Shown in pieces: positions 26,117 to 34,516 of a DNA stretch of 64,000 nt. Numbering within the stretch: the first letter of the stretch is position 1; the number at the start of each line of letters is the position of its first letter. The position numbers were made by a program, and so were the translations under genes. Below the pieces are notes generated by a model. That model was not told where the DNA came from. It ran no database searches and saw only the letters and a program-made list of their open reading frames with translations. The stretch is from an uncultured Gemmiger sp. (GTDB taxonomy: Bacteria > Bacillota > Clostridia > Oscillospirales > Ruminococcaceae), in contig CALXHQ010000003.1 of the NCBI GenBank assembly GCA_944388145.1, positions 148,296 to 212,295 on the forward strand. Direction: 5' to 3'.

Positions 26117-26758
26117 ATGAGAAAATTTGCCGTTCTTTTATATCCCGACTTTTCTTTGCAAGAGATCACTTGCCTAACTTCTCCACTGGCAATTTGGTTT
26201 GGCGAAATGATTGACTTTATTGCAAGTGAAAACAAAGAATATCGAAGCGAAGAGGGCCTGCGTGTTCTGCCCACCAAGACAACGGCGGAGGTCCGCATCA
26301 CCGATTATGACTGCGTCATTTTGCCAGGGACTGTCAACCCGCTGCCCGCTTTGTTTGACGAAAAGCTTGTTTCCTTTTTACAGGACGGCGTCGGTTCCTC
26401 TGTCGTATTTGCCGCCATCTCCTCCTCGCCGCTGCTGCTTTCAAAGGCAGGTATTTTAAAAGGCAAAAAGTTTACAGCGGGCTATTTTTCGCAGCTTGCA
26501 GATACTTTTTCATTTGTCGAAAAAGACAATTTTCTACACAAAGCCGTAGTCGAGGACGGAAATGTCATCACCGGCATTGGTATCTTCTTCCGAGAATTTG
26601 CCGAAACCGTATTGAATCGTTTTGGATATGACATTGGAAATCGTTTTATGCGGGATGATCCATCGGATTATACTGAACAGGATCTGACCTATACCTGGTC
26701 GCCGGATGACTACCAGGAATTTCTGGAAGAACTGAAAGGATTCCCTGCAGAGCAATAG
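26117..26758 (+). CDS. DJ-1/PfpI family protein lacking the nucleophilic cysteine
   Basis: A 213-residue protein of the DJ-1/PfpI superfamily (glutamine-amidotransferase-like fold). It has the N-terminal strand KFAVLLYPDFSLQE, DYDCVILPG (residues 63-71), and the elbow FAAISSSPLLLSKAGILKGKKFT (98-120). In active relatives the elbow reads AAIC; here Ser102 stands in place of cysteine, so classical protease, chaperone or glyoxalase activity is doubtful. GAAAGAAGG precedes the ATG. Base composition is clearly lower in GC than its neighbours and it is followed by a truncated ndpA copy, both consistent with transfer. Confidence 0.82.
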   Translation: MRKFAVLLYPDFSLQEITCLTSPLAIWFGEMIDFIASENKEYRSEEGLRVLPTKTTAEVRITDYDCVILPGTVNPLPALFDEKLVSFLQDGVGSSVVFAAISSSPLLLSKAGILKGKKFTAGYFSQLADTFSFVEKDNFLHKAVVEDGNVITGIGIFFREFAETVLNRFGYDIGNRFMRDDPSDYTEQDLTYTWSPDDYQEFLEELKGFPAEQ

Positions 26759-26898
26759 ATTACTTTTTCAATGCAGTCCACCCATTCAAATCGAGCGCCG
26801 CCCCCAAAAGCGGGGTACGCGCAGGAAAATCTTGATTTTGCCATACAATCGGCAAAACTTTGAAGCAGCGAAAATGCTCTAAAAAGGGCTGGTGGCAA

Positions 26899-27003
26899 GG
26901 CACCGAGACTGCCGTTGATCTGATGGTCCACAACCAGGCGGTGGAGTTCATCCACAGCGCCACCAGCGGGCTTTCGCTGCTGATCAAGGACGTACTGGTG
27001 TGA
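26899..27003 (+). pseudogene. Recombined fragment of the ndpA-like gene 3' end
   Basis: This 105-base stretch is nearly identical to two separated parts of the upstream gene: 25724-25770 and 25988-26053, joined at the shared sequence gcggtgga. Substitutions are few and mostly at third positions, and the final codons LIKDVLV plus the TGA are kept. There is no start or ribosome-binding site, so it is a non-coding remnant. It marks the right side of the acquired pfpI segment. Confidence 0.85.
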
Positions 27004-27104
27004 GCAGCGTTTTAGGCAGCTTCCCCAGCATGTTGCAGTGAAATTTGTTCTGCCGCACAAAAAGCGCCGGGCTTTAGCGGGGTGTCCGTAAGACAGTAAC
27101 AAAA

Positions 27105-27238
27105 GCAAAAGGCGTGATGAAAGTGGTCGCGCCTTTTGCCTTATGTGGATAGCCGCTTTCGAGGCGCAAGGGATGCAGTCCCTTGCTCGGAACATAGTGA
27201 CGCAAAACACCCCGGACATTCAGGTGTCCGGGGTGTTT
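27105..27238. repeat. Cluster of three hairpins in an intergenic stretch
   Basis: Three inverted repeats follow each other: gcaaaaggcg (27105-27114) with cgccttttgc (27130-27139); gcaaggga (27166-27173) with tcccttgc (27179-27186); and a 14-bp perfect stem (27205-27218 with 27225-27238). The last resembles a terminator for the minus-strand direction less than for the plus strand. Apart from these and the remnant, the 506 bases between 26759 and 27264 hold no gene. Confidence 0.6.
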
Positions 27239-27264
27239 GGTCTCACCGAGCGCACATATGGGGT

Positions 27265-27756
27265 TTACCCTGTATAGAAGTGCGCCCTTAGTATCTGTTC
27301 GACAAATTTTGATTTATATTTTTTCTGCAAATAAATCATATCTACCAGTTGAGTACCTGCTTCATATATTGAATGGTCATAATTATCCGTGAAGAAGTTT
27401 TTAATGCTATGCGAACGAATAAATCCACACTTCTCATAAAAAGGAATTGTCAGCGGACTATCCCCTGTGCCAACTTGCAATATAGAATACTTCCCTTTGT
27501 ATGTCGTAGCAACGAAGTCAATTAGTGCTTTACCGTAACCCTTTCCCTGATATTCTGGTTCAGTTGCAATGTTTTTGATTTCAAGGACACCCTTCCCCTC
27601 GTCTGTTATCACACATTCGCACTTAACTCCATCATCGTCCAAAACATACATTGTCCCCTTATTAATATACCTGTCTATCATATCCTCTTGCTTATCTGCT
27701 AATAGCAGCAACGGAAGAAATTGTTTTTTATTCTCCTTGATTTCTTTAATTTTCAT
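27265..27756 (-). CDS. GNAT family N-acetyltransferase
   Basis: A 163-residue GNAT enzyme with the acetyl-CoA pyrophosphate loop EYQGKGYGKALIDFVA (about residues 68-83) after the core strand VLEIKNIATEP, and the motif B segment FYEKCGFIRSHSIKNFF. The substrate is not known; small-molecule or antibiotic acetylation cannot be told from sequence. It is strongly AT-rich and Lys/Ile-rich compared with all neighbours, which indicates horizontal acquisition. AGGGAGC precedes the ATG. Confidence 0.88.
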   Translation of the reverse strand: MKIKEIKENKKQFLPLLLLADKQEDMIDRYINKGTMYVLDDDGVKCECVITDEGKGVLEIKNIATEPEYQGKGYGKALIDFVATTYKGKYSILQVGTGDSPLTIPFYEKCGFIRSHSIKNFFTDNYDHSIYEAGTQLVDMIYLQKKYKSKFVEQILRAHFYTG

Positions 27757-27832
27757 ATCAACTTGCTCCCTAAATACCGATTTGTAGATCTGTTCGGTTC
27801 CATGCTATCACATAACGGGGATAAAATACAAG

Positions 27833-27866
27833 AACAGCCACCGCAGTTCAAACTGCAGTGGCTGTT
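27833..27866. terminator. Bidirectional terminator between the GNAT and DUF6199 genes
   Basis: Sixteen-bp stem (27833-27848 with 27851-27866, one mismatch). Read on the minus strand the run TTCTTGTATTTT follows. Confidence 0.7.
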
Positions 27867-27930
27867 AACTGTCTTATGAACACCGCTCCTTCAGCCCGGC
27901 GCTTTTTGTGTTCCTGCAAATAAAAATCAG

Positions 27931-28131
27931 TCACTGCACAGCCAGATAGAGGATACAGGCGACGGCGGCCAGGATAAAAAAGATCCCGCCGAGGCGCATG
28001 GCAAGCAGATACAGCTCCGACGGCTCGCCGCCCTTTACGGACAGGAAGTGTTCCACCTTCCACAGTAGCCGTGGGGCGGCAACCATCAGGATGCCCAGTG
28101 CCAGCAAAATCACAAGCCAGACCCATTCCAT
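27931..28131 (-). CDS. Small two-helix membrane protein (DUF6199-like)
   Basis: A 66-residue membrane protein with helices at about residues 3-24 and 45-65. The segment between them, APRLLWKVEHFLSVKGGEPSELY, matches the pattern of the DUF6199 family, whose function is unknown. GGAGGT precedes the ATG, and it starts 21 bases after the HAD gene, so the two are likely cotranscribed. Confidence 0.75.
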   Translation of the reverse strand: MEWVWLVILLALGILMVAAPRLLWKVEHFLSVKGGEPSELYLLAMRLGGIFFILAAVACILYLAVQ

Positions 28132-28152
28132 CCGGGGTACCTCCGATCCCGA

Positions 28153-28995
28153 TCAGCCGTGCAGGGCGCTGCGCAGCGCGGCCAGCAGCTCGGCCTGGTA
28201 GGCGGGGCGGAAGGTTCCGTGCAGCAGTTTTGGCAGGGCCTCCTCCTGCAGGCGGCGCCAGCTTTCAGCCTCGCGGCCGGGCAGGATGGGCACAAAGGCC
28301 ACCCCGTTGGCCGCCGCGGCCTGGGCATCGCCCATGGAGTCGCCCACCATCACCACTTTGCGGCCCTCATAGCCGCAGGCCAGCATGGTGGCAATGCTGT
28401 TGGCCTTGCTGCCCACCTCCTGGCCGAAGATCACATCGGCGTGGCGGGCCAGACCGTAGCGGTTCCACTCGCTGGCGATGGCACTCTCGTTGGCGGCGGA
28501 AACCACTGCCACATCGGCCACCGCATGCAGCTGGCGCAGGCTGTTCTCCACGCCGGAGAATGGCTCAAAGGTGGGTTCCAGCGTCTGGATACGCCGGTTG
28601 CAGGTGGTGTTCCACTGCTGCAGCTTGCGCAGGGCCAGGCTGCCGGTGCGCAGCACCTCCTGTTTGAGGGTGGCGGTGCTCAGCTCATTGGAGGTGGCCA
28701 CCCAGGCGGCGATCTCCTCACCGCCGGGCACTTCCACACCATGGTTTTTCAGTCGGTCAAACACCAGCACCACACTCTCAAACCGGGAGATCCCCCGGGT
28801 GATGCTGTGCAGATTGATATCCTCCCAGGCCGAGGTGATCAGGTCCGCCTGATCCTCCAGCGCAAAGGTGCGGATCAATTCCGGGCAAAACACATCCATG
28901 TGCTTGATGCGGACGGTGTCCATGACACAGCCATCCGAATCGATACACGCCAAAAACTCGCGTTTTTTGGTAAAATCCCCCAACACATTTGCCAT
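28153..28995 (-). CDS. HAD superfamily hydrolase
   Basis: A 280-residue HAD phosphatase-like protein. Motif I is IDSDGCVMDT with Asp19 and Asp21; motif II is in VAVVSAANES; motif IV is VMVGDSMGDAQAAAANG near residue 225. The cap domain between motifs I and II is helical and larger than usual. The specific phosphate ester is unknown. ATG 28995 follows AGGAGGAT. A small membrane protein is cotranscribed downstream. Confidence 0.88.
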   Translation of the reverse strand: MANVLGDFTKKREFLACIDSDGCVMDTVRIKHMDVFCPELIRTFALEDQADLITSAWEDINLHSITRGISRFESVVLVFDRLKNHGVEVPGGEEIAAWVATSNELSTATLKQEVLRTGSLALRKLQQWNTTCNRRIQTLEPTFEPFSGVENSLRQLHAVADVAVVSAANESAIASEWNRYGLARHADVIFGQEVGSKANSIATMLACGYEGRKVVMVGDSMGDAQAAAANGVAFVPILPGREAESWRRLQEEALPKLLHGTFRPAYQAELLAALRSALHG

Positions 28996-29082
28996 ACGGT
29001 CGATCCTCCTGTCCGCAATGCTTGTTCCGGTTGTGCCTACCGCGCCCCGGCTGCGGAGCGTATGCATACTTTCCCACTACCC

Positions 29083-29112
29083 ATCATATCAGAACTTCGG
29101 GAAAGAATGCAA
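29083..29112 (-). promoter_or_regulatory. Promoter of the HAD gene
   Basis: Minus-strand TTGCAT (29112-29107), 18-base spacer, TATGAT (29088-29083). Confidence 0.55.
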
Positions 29113-29232
29113 TCGTTTTTCATAAAAAAAGCAAAAATTGGAAGAAAAAATCTTGCAAAAAATGCCAGTTTCCCTTGCAACCCGGCAGTTGCCTGTGTGA
29201 AACTCCCGGTTTTGAGGCAAGCCCATGCCGCA

Positions 29233-29964
29233 TCAGGTTGCCTCCGGCTGCGCAGGTTCGGGGCCAAGGGCCTTGCCGATGGCCATATTCAGCACCAGGG
29301 TGGCCCGGCTGTCGGCGGGGGTGGGCTGCTTGTTGATCACCACCAGGTTTTTGCCGGTAAAGTATTGCAGCAGCCCGGCCGCGGGATAGACCACCAGGCT
29401 GGTGCCGCCCACGATCAACAGGTCGGCGGCGGCAATGGCGCGCACGGCCCCTTCCAGCGTGTCAGGGTCCAGGCCCTCCTCATACAGCACCACATCCGGT
29501 TTGACCACACCGCCGCATTCGGTGCAGTGGGGCACTCCCTGCGCCTGTTCAATAAAATCCACATCGTAGAATTTGCCGCAGCGGGTGCAGTAGTTGCGCA
29601 GGGTGGAGCCGTGCAGCTCAAACACCCGCTTGCTGCCCGCCGCCTGGTGCAGGCCGTCGATGTTCTGGGTGACAATCGCCTTCAGTTTGCCCTGGCGCTC
29701 CAGCTGGGCCAGCCGGATGTGGGCTGCGTTGGGCTGTGCCCCGTGGACGATGAGCTTTTGGCGGTAAAAGTCGAAAAACTCCTCGGTGTGGGTGACAAAA
29801 AAGCTGTGGCTGAGCATGACCTCGGGCGGGTATTTGAATTTCTGGTGGTACAGGCCGTCCACACTGCGGAAATCCGGGATGCCGCTCTCGGTGGAGACAC
29901 CCGCCCCGCCAAAAAAGACGATGTTGCTGCTCTGGGCAATCAGAGCTTCCAGCTGCGGTACCAT
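29233..29964 (-). CDS. cobB: NAD-dependent protein deacylase, sirtuin family
   Basis: A 243-residue class III sirtuin that removes acyl groups from lysine while consuming NAD. NAD-binding motif [15 protein letters not shown] (residues 20-34), [13 protein letters not shown] (99-111), catalytic His118 in ELHGS, and a full zinc knuckle Cys126, Cys129, Cys147, Cys150 are all visible. The gene symbol follows general usage. ATG 29964 lies behind AAAGGGG. The promoter at 30066-30094 leaves a leader of about 95 bases that can fold. The divergent neighbour repairs NAD(P)H hydrates, so NAD is a common theme. Confidence 0.95.
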   Translation of the reverse strand: MVPQLEALIAQSSNIVFFGGAGVSTESGIPDFRSVDGLYHQKFKYPPEVMLSHSFFVTHTEEFFDFYRQKLIVHGAQPNAAHIRLAQLERQGKLKAIVTQNIDGLHQAAGSKRVFELHGSTLRNYCTRCGKFYDVDFIEQAQGVPHCTECGGVVKPDVVLYEEGLDPDTLEGAVRAIAAADLLIVGGTSLVVYPAAGLLQYFTGKNLVVINKQPTPADSRATLVLNMAIGKALGPEPAQPEAT

Positions 29965-30065
29965 GGTGCAAGCCCCTTTCTTTTTGCGCAAAATGTTTTA
30001 TACTAGGAGATATCTGAACCCTCCTCAGCACTTTTGACGGATCAGATACTCCCGAGATATAACCC

Positions 30066-30094
30066 ACTATAATACAAATGCCCGCAAAGTGCAA
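30066..30094 (-). promoter_or_regulatory. Promoter of the sirtuin gene with structured leader
   Basis: Minus-strand TTGCAC (30094-30089), 17-base spacer, TATAGT (30071-30066). In the leader, GGAGTATCTGATCC can pair imperfectly with GGTTCAGATATCTCC about 17 bases later. No named riboswitch was recognised. Confidence 0.5.
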
Positions 30095-30151
30095 AGGCTG
30101 CTGCGGACAGGGTAAAATTTTTGTGCCGGAATGCCGGCGGAGGCGATACGG

Positions 30152-31027
30152 ATGCAGGACATTACACGGGAACTGGTGCTGGCTCGGCTGCCCCGCCGGG
30201 CGGCGGACACCAACAAGGGCAGTTTTGGCACAGTGGCGGCGTTTGCGGGCAGCATAACCTACCGCGGCGCCCCGGTGCTGGCCGCCGAGGGCGCGCTGCG
30301 CACCGGGGCGGGGCTTGTGTTTTTGGCCACAGTGCCACAGGCCATGCAGCTGGCGCTGGCCCGCACCCCCGAATGCTGCGTGCTGCCCTGCCAGGCCGGG
30401 CCGGATGGCTGCCTGCTGCCCGCCGACGTGCACGCCGCGGCAGCACGGTTTGCCCCCGGTAAAGCGGTGCTGCTGGCCGGGCCGGGCCTGGGCGGCGGCG
30501 CCGGGGCGGTGCTGCGGGAGCTGCTGGGCGGCGGCTTTGCCTGGCGGGGCTGCCTGCTGGACGCCGACGCCCTGAACGCGCTGGCCGCCGGCGCGGCGGG
30601 CGCCGCCCCACTGCCCGAGAACGCCGTGCTGACCCCCCACCCCGGCGAGATGGCCCGCCTGACCGGGCTGACGGTGGCCCAGGTGCAGGCCGACCGGCCG
30701 GGACTGGCCGCCCGCTACGCCCGGGAACACCACTGCGTGCTGGTGCTGAAGGGCAGCGGCACCATTGTGGCGGCGCCGGACGGCAGGGTGTGGCGCAACA
30801 CCACCGGCAACCCGGGGCTTGCCCGGGGCGGCAGCGGGGACATTTTGGCCGGCATGATCGCCGCGCTGCTGGCCCAGGGGCTTGCCCCCGCCGACGCCGC
30901 CTGCTGCGGGGTCTGGCTGCACGGGGCCGCCGCCGACCGCTGTGCCGCCCGCAAAAGCCGGCTGGCCATGCTGCCCCACGACCTCTTTGAGGACCTGGGC
31001 GCCCTGCTGGCCGAAGCCTGCCTGTGA
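30152..31027 (+). CDS. nnrD: ADP/ATP-dependent (S)-NAD(P)H-hydrate dehydratase
   Basis: A 291-residue ribokinase-fold enzyme that dehydrates damaged NADHX/NADPHX back to NAD(P)H. It shows NKGSFGTVAAFAGS near the N-terminus, VLTPHPGEMARLTG in the middle, VLKGSGTIVAAPDG and GNPGLARGGSGDILAGMIAAL, the nucleotide-binding segment. The epimerase domain (NnrE) that is often fused at the N-terminus is absent. ATG 30152 is preferred over ATG 30131 because GGAGG lies at the right distance. A strong terminator follows. Confidence 0.93.
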   Translation: MQDITRELVLARLPRRAADTNKGSFGTVAAFAGSITYRGAPVLAAEGALRTGAGLVFLATVPQAMQLALARTPECCVLPCQAGPDGCLLPADVHAAAARFAPGKAVLLAGPGLGGGAGAVLRELLGGGFAWRGCLLDADALNALAAGAAGAAPLPENAVLTPHPGEMARLTGLTVAQVQADRPGLAARYAREHHCVLVLKGSGTIVAAPDGRVWRNTTGNPGLARGGSGDILAGMIAALLAQGLAPADAACCGVWLHGAAADRCAARKSRLAMLPHDLFEDLGALLAEACL

Positions 31028-31033
31028 AACCGC

Positions 31034-31077
31034 ACGCCCCCTCCCGGCTGCTGCCAACCGGGAGGGGGCGTGTTTTT
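31034..31077 (+). terminator. Intrinsic terminator after nnrD
   Basis: Fourteen-bp perfect stem (31034-31047 with 31058-31071), then G and TTTTT. Confidence 0.92.
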
Positions 31078-31094
31078 GCATCAGTTTACAGGGG

Positions 31095-32639
31095 TTACTG
31101 CACCTGCAGGAAGGCGGCGCTCTCCCCGGCCATGGTCAGGGTGCCGTTTTCCAGCGTGACCGGGCCGCCATGGCAGTAGAGCTGCTGCGCGGCGGTGCAG
31201 GCACAGGGGCAGCTGACCTGCTTTGCACCGGGGTTCAGCGCCACCAGGATGCGGCTGTCCCCCTGGCTGCGCAGATAGACCAGCGGATACCCTTCGGCGT
31301 TGAGGAACTCGATGCCGCCGGAGGCGCACAGCGCCGGGGTTGCCTTGCGCAGTTCGATCAGTTTGTGCACCTCCTGCCACAGCGAGGCATCATCGGCGAT
31401 GCCGTCCGCCACGGTGGGGGCGTCCGCAGCGGGGTCCTGCCGGGTGTACAGTTCCTCTGCCGGGGCGGCGGAAAAGCCGTAGTTGCCGCCGTGGTCCCAC
31501 TGCATCGGCGTACGGCTGCAGGTGCGCTCATAGCCGCCCTCCACCGAAACCTGATCCACGTACCGCATGCCGATCTCATCGCCGTAATAGACAAAGGGCG
31601 CGCCGGGCATGGACAGCAGGAAGGCAAAGGCGATCTTCATCTCCTCGGGGTCCAGATACTTGCGCAAGCGTTCCATATCGTGGTTGCCGGAGGGGATGCA
31701 CATCAGCCCTTTGCCGCCGGTCAGCTCCATGTTGGCCTGATAGGTTTTGACAAAGCGGGAGGCATCGCCCTTGCCCTCCCGGCTGAAGAAGGGATGCTCA
31801 CAGCGGAACAGGTCCATATAGTGGGAGGTGCCGAACTGCAGCAGGAAGTCCATGTGGAAACCGCCCTGCAGCGATCGGTCCGGCTGCCCCCACTCCGAGA
31901 TCAGCACCGCATCGGGGTACTTTGCATCCAGGAACGCGCGCATACCCTGCCAGAGCTTGATTGTCTCCGCCTGGTCCTCATCATCCTTGACCAGGCTGCC
32001 GGCCATGTCCACCCGGAAGCCGTCGCAGCCGCGATCCAGCCAGAAGGCCATCACATCCTTCATGGCCTGGCGGGTGGCCAGTGCCTCGGGGGAATCGACA
32101 GCGCTCTGCCAGGGGGCGGTGATTTTGGCAAAGCCGTAGTTCAGCGCCGGCTGCAGCGAGTAAAAGTTTACCGCCACGCTGCCGCCACGCTGGCTGATGC
32201 CCCGCAGCTGGCCGTTGATGCTGCCGTAGCCCGCCACATTCTCCCAGGCGTGGTTGCTCCAGATGTACCGGCCCGAGTACTCGTTTTTCTCCGGCTGCAT
32301 CGACGCCCGGAACCAGGGGTGTTCGATGGAAGTGTGGCCGGGCACCAGGTCCAAAAGCACGTGCATGCCCCGGCGGTGGGCCTGAGCAAACAGCCGGACC
32401 AGGTCCTCATTGGTGCCGTAGCGGGGCGCGACCTTGCAGTAGTCGGACACATCATAGCCCGCATCCCCAAAGGGGGAGGCAAAGCAGGGGTTGAGCCACA
32501 GGGCGTTGCAGCCCAGCTGCTGGATATAATCCAGCTTTTCGATGATGCCGGGCAGGTCGCCGATGCCGTCGCCGTTTGTGTCCCGGAAACTTTGGGGGTA
32601 GATCTCGTAGAATACGCTCTGTTCCAGCCAATTGGTCAT
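31095..32639 (-). CDS. Glycoside hydrolase family 13 enzyme (alpha-glucosidase-like)
   Basis: A 514-residue cytoplasmic GH13 enzyme acting on alpha-glucosidic bonds. The (beta/alpha)8 barrel opens with FYEIYPQSFRDTNGDGIGD (residues 10-28, calcium-binding loop). Catalytic residues are Asp211 (DGFRVDMAG), Glu249 (ISEWGQP) and the transition-state aspartate Asp321 (SGNHD). The C-terminal beta domain begins near residue 430. No signal peptide is present. The B-domain region around residues 120-180 is unlike standard oligo-1,6-glucosidases, so the linkage is uncertain. GAAAGGAG precedes the ATG, and a divergent AraC regulator is the likely controller. Confidence 0.9.
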   Translation of the reverse strand: MTNWLEQSVFYEIYPQSFRDTNGDGIGDLPGIIEKLDYIQQLGCNALWLNPCFASPFGDAGYDVSDYCKVAPRYGTNEDLVRLFAQAHRRGMHVLLDLVPGHTSIEHPWFRASMQPEKNEYSGRYIWSNHAWENVAGYGSINGQLRGISQRGGSVAVNFYSLQPALNYGFAKITAPWQSAVDSPEALATRQAMKDVMAFWLDRGCDGFRVDMAGSLVKDDEDQAETIKLWQGMRAFLDAKYPDAVLISEWGQPDRSLQGGFHMDFLLQFGTSHYMDLFRCEHPFFSREGKGDASRFVKTYQANMELTGGKGLMCIPSGNHDMERLRKYLDPEEMKIAFAFLLSMPGAPFVYYGDEIGMRYVDQVSVEGGYERTCSRTPMQWDHGGNYGFSAAPAEELYTRQDPAADAPTVADGIADDASLWQEVHKLIELRKATPALCASGGIEFLNAEGYPLVYLRSQGDSRILVALNPGAKQVSCPCACTAAQQLYCHGGPVTLENGTLTMAGESAAFLQVQ

Positions 32640-32723
32640 GGTGGGTTCTCCTTTCAAAGGCGGAGCGCGGCCCCGCCGTCCGCTTACTTTAGTAGAAGTA
32701 TATCCCGCACAGACAAAACTGTG

Positions 32724-32753
32724 TTGCAGTATTTCCAGCATTTATAGTACAAT
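32724..32753 (+). promoter_or_regulatory. Promoter of the AraC-family gene at 32791
   Basis: TTGCAG (32724-32729), 18-base spacer, TACAAT (32748-32753). Confidence 0.55.
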
Positions 32754-32790
32754 ATCCACAGATTCCGCACCGCTGTAAGGAGGTCCCACC

Positions 32791-33654
32791 ATGCAGACCC
32801 GCCTGAAGGAGACCCGCCCTCAGGGCACTCCTCTCCACCCGCTGAAACTTTACCCCATGCAGGACGACGCCGGCCGCATCGACGTACCGGTGCACTGGCA
32901 GGACACGGTGGAGATTTTGCTGGTCTGCCGGGGCAGGCTGGACCTGCGCGTGGCGGGGGTGCCTTACACCGGCCAGCCGGGGGATGTGTTCTACGTCAAT
33001 CCCCGGCAGCTGCACGGCATGCAGACCCCCGGGCCGGGCTGCCGGTACCTGGCCTTTGTCTTTCCGCTGTCCTGGCTGCAGTTCCGGCACGCCGACGAGG
33101 CGGACGAACAGTACCTGAAACCGCTGGCCGAGGGGGTGGCTCAGGTGGAGACCCGGCTGCCACCCGCCGCGGCCGAGGCCGCCGCCGCGCTGCTGAAGGA
33201 TGCCGCCGCCCTTTACGGCAGCGGCGCCCCCGGGGCCTGGCTGGGCATCAAGGCGGATATTTTGCAGCTGTATGCAGGGCTGTACGCCGCAGGGCTGGTG
33301 GGCCGCAGCGCTGCCGGCGGCAAGCAGGCCGAAACGCTGCTGGCCATTGCCGACTACATTCGGCAGCACTGTGCCGAGCCACTGACCCTGGCGGTGCTGG
33401 GGCGGCAGTTTCATATGTCGCCCAAATATTTCAGCAGCTATTTCCAGCGGCATTTTTACCGCAGCTTTTCCGGCTACCTGACCGCGGTGCGGCTGGATGT
33501 GGCCAAGCGGCTGCTGCAGGAGACCGACGCCGACATTGAGCTGGTGGCTCAGCGGGCGGGATTTTCGGCCAGCAGCTACTTCATCCGCACCTTCCGGCAG
33601 GCCTTCGGCACCACACCGGGACGCTACCGCCGGGCGTTGGAGCACCGGGGCTGA
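32791..33654 (+). CDS. AraC family regulator, probably of the GH13 gene
   Basis: A 287-residue AraC/XylS regulator. The N-terminal cupin-like sensor includes VHWQDTVEILLVCRGRLDLRV and GDVFYVNPRQLHGM. The C-terminal half has two helix-turn-helix units: LTLAVLGRQFHMSPKYFSSYFQRHF and IELVAQRAGFSASSYFIRTFRQAFG, ending with the PGRYRR signature. It is divergent from the GH13 gene with 151 bases between, so it is likely to control alpha-glucoside use; this is inferred from position. AAGGAGG precedes the ATG. Confidence 0.92.
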   Translation: MQTRLKETRPQGTPLHPLKLYPMQDDAGRIDVPVHWQDTVEILLVCRGRLDLRVAGVPYTGQPGDVFYVNPRQLHGMQTPGPGCRYLAFVFPLSWLQFRHADEADEQYLKPLAEGVAQVETRLPPAAAEAAAALLKDAAALYGSGAPGAWLGIKADILQLYAGLYAAGLVGRSAAGGKQAETLLAIADYIRQHCAEPLTLAVLGRQFHMSPKYFSSYFQRHFYRSFSGYLTAVRLDVAKRLLQETDADIELVAQRAGFSASSYFIRTFRQAFGTTPGRYRRALEHRG

Positions 33655-33669
33655 CATCCCCGAAAAGCC

Positions 33670-33698
33670 TGTACATTCCCGGCCAAACGTGGTATGCT
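33670..33698 (+). promoter_or_regulatory. Candidate promoter for cysE
   Basis: TGTACA (33670-33675), 17-base spacer, TATGCT (33693-33698). Confidence 0.45.
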
Positions 33699-33740
33699 TT
33701 GTATAGAATCGTAAAATTTGAAAGAAATTGAGGTGGGCGC

Positions 33741-34421
33741 ATGGGCCTGTGGGAGGACGCCAAAAATATCCGGGACAAGGACCCCGCCGCGCGCAGTGTT
33801 CTGGAGGTTATCATCCTCTACCCGGGCTTTCACGTACTGGTCACGCACAAGCTGGCCCACTTTCTCTACCGGCATCACCGGTTCTTTCTGGCGCGGCTGG
33901 TCAGCCAGCTGGCCCGGCATATCACCGGCATTGAGATCCACCCCGGCGCCAAGATCGGCCATAAGCTGTTCATTGACCATGGCATGGGCATCGTCTTTGG
34001 CGAGACCACCGAGATCGGCGACAACTGCACGATCTACCACGGCGTCACGCTGGGCGGCACCGGCAAGGATACCGGCAAGCGCCACCCCACCCTGGGCGAT
34101 AATGTGCTGATCGGCGCAGGGGCCAAGGTGCTGGGCCCAGTGTACATCGGGGACAATGTGCGCATCGGCGCCGGCAGCGTGGTGCTGAAAAACCTGCCCG
34201 CCAACGCCACCGCCGTGGGTGTGCCCGCCGAGGTGGTGCGCATCAACAACCAGAAGGTCTGCCCCGCCGATGACCTGGACCAGCAGGATATCCCCGACAT
34301 TTTCCAGCAGCGCATTGCCGAGCTGGAAGCCCGCCTGAGCCGCGCCGAGGCCCGCCTGCAGGGGGAGTATCCCCCCGGTCCCGACCAGTTGGGCGATCCC
34401 CTGCCGCCCCGGGGGGATTGA
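33741..34421 (+). CDS. cysE: Serine O-acetyltransferase
   Basis: Catalyses acetylation of L-serine to O-acetylserine, the first step of cysteine synthesis. The 226-residue length matches the short Gram-positive type. The N-terminal helices lead into the left-handed beta-helix with ITGIEIHPGAKIGHKLFIDHGMGIVFGE, IYHGVTLGGTGKDTGKRHPTLGDN and IGAGAKVLGPVYIG, covering the catalytic histidine and CoA site. The C-terminus carries an extra Gln/Glu/Arg-rich coiled-coil-like tail. The cysK partner is not in the window. Upstream AraC is on the same strand but has its own unit. Confidence 0.95.
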   Translation: MGLWEDAKNIRDKDPAARSVLEVIILYPGFHVLVTHKLAHFLYRHHRFFLARLVSQLARHITGIEIHPGAKIGHKLFIDHGMGIVFGETTEIGDNCTIYHGVTLGGTGKDTGKRHPTLGDNVLIGAGAKVLGPVYIGDNVRIGAGSVVLKNLPANATAVGVPAEVVRINNQKVCPADDLDQQDIPDIFQQRIAELEARLSRAEARLQGEYPPGPDQLGDPLPPRGD

Positions 34422-34516
34422 CCCCCCCTTGCATTTTGGGGCCAAATCCGCTATGATGTTCCCGGCGCCGGCCGGCGCCGCAACCAAGACACTCGCTGCG
34501 AAAGAAGGAGTTTCCC

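Noticed and set aside
26760..26987. Minus-strand 75-codon frame in the gap after pfpI
   Set aside because: It is antisense to the truncated ndpA remnant and has no start signals.
27265..27756. Calling the GNAT gene an aminoglycoside resistance gene
   Set aside because: The GNAT fold is clear but nothing in the sequence identifies the substrate.
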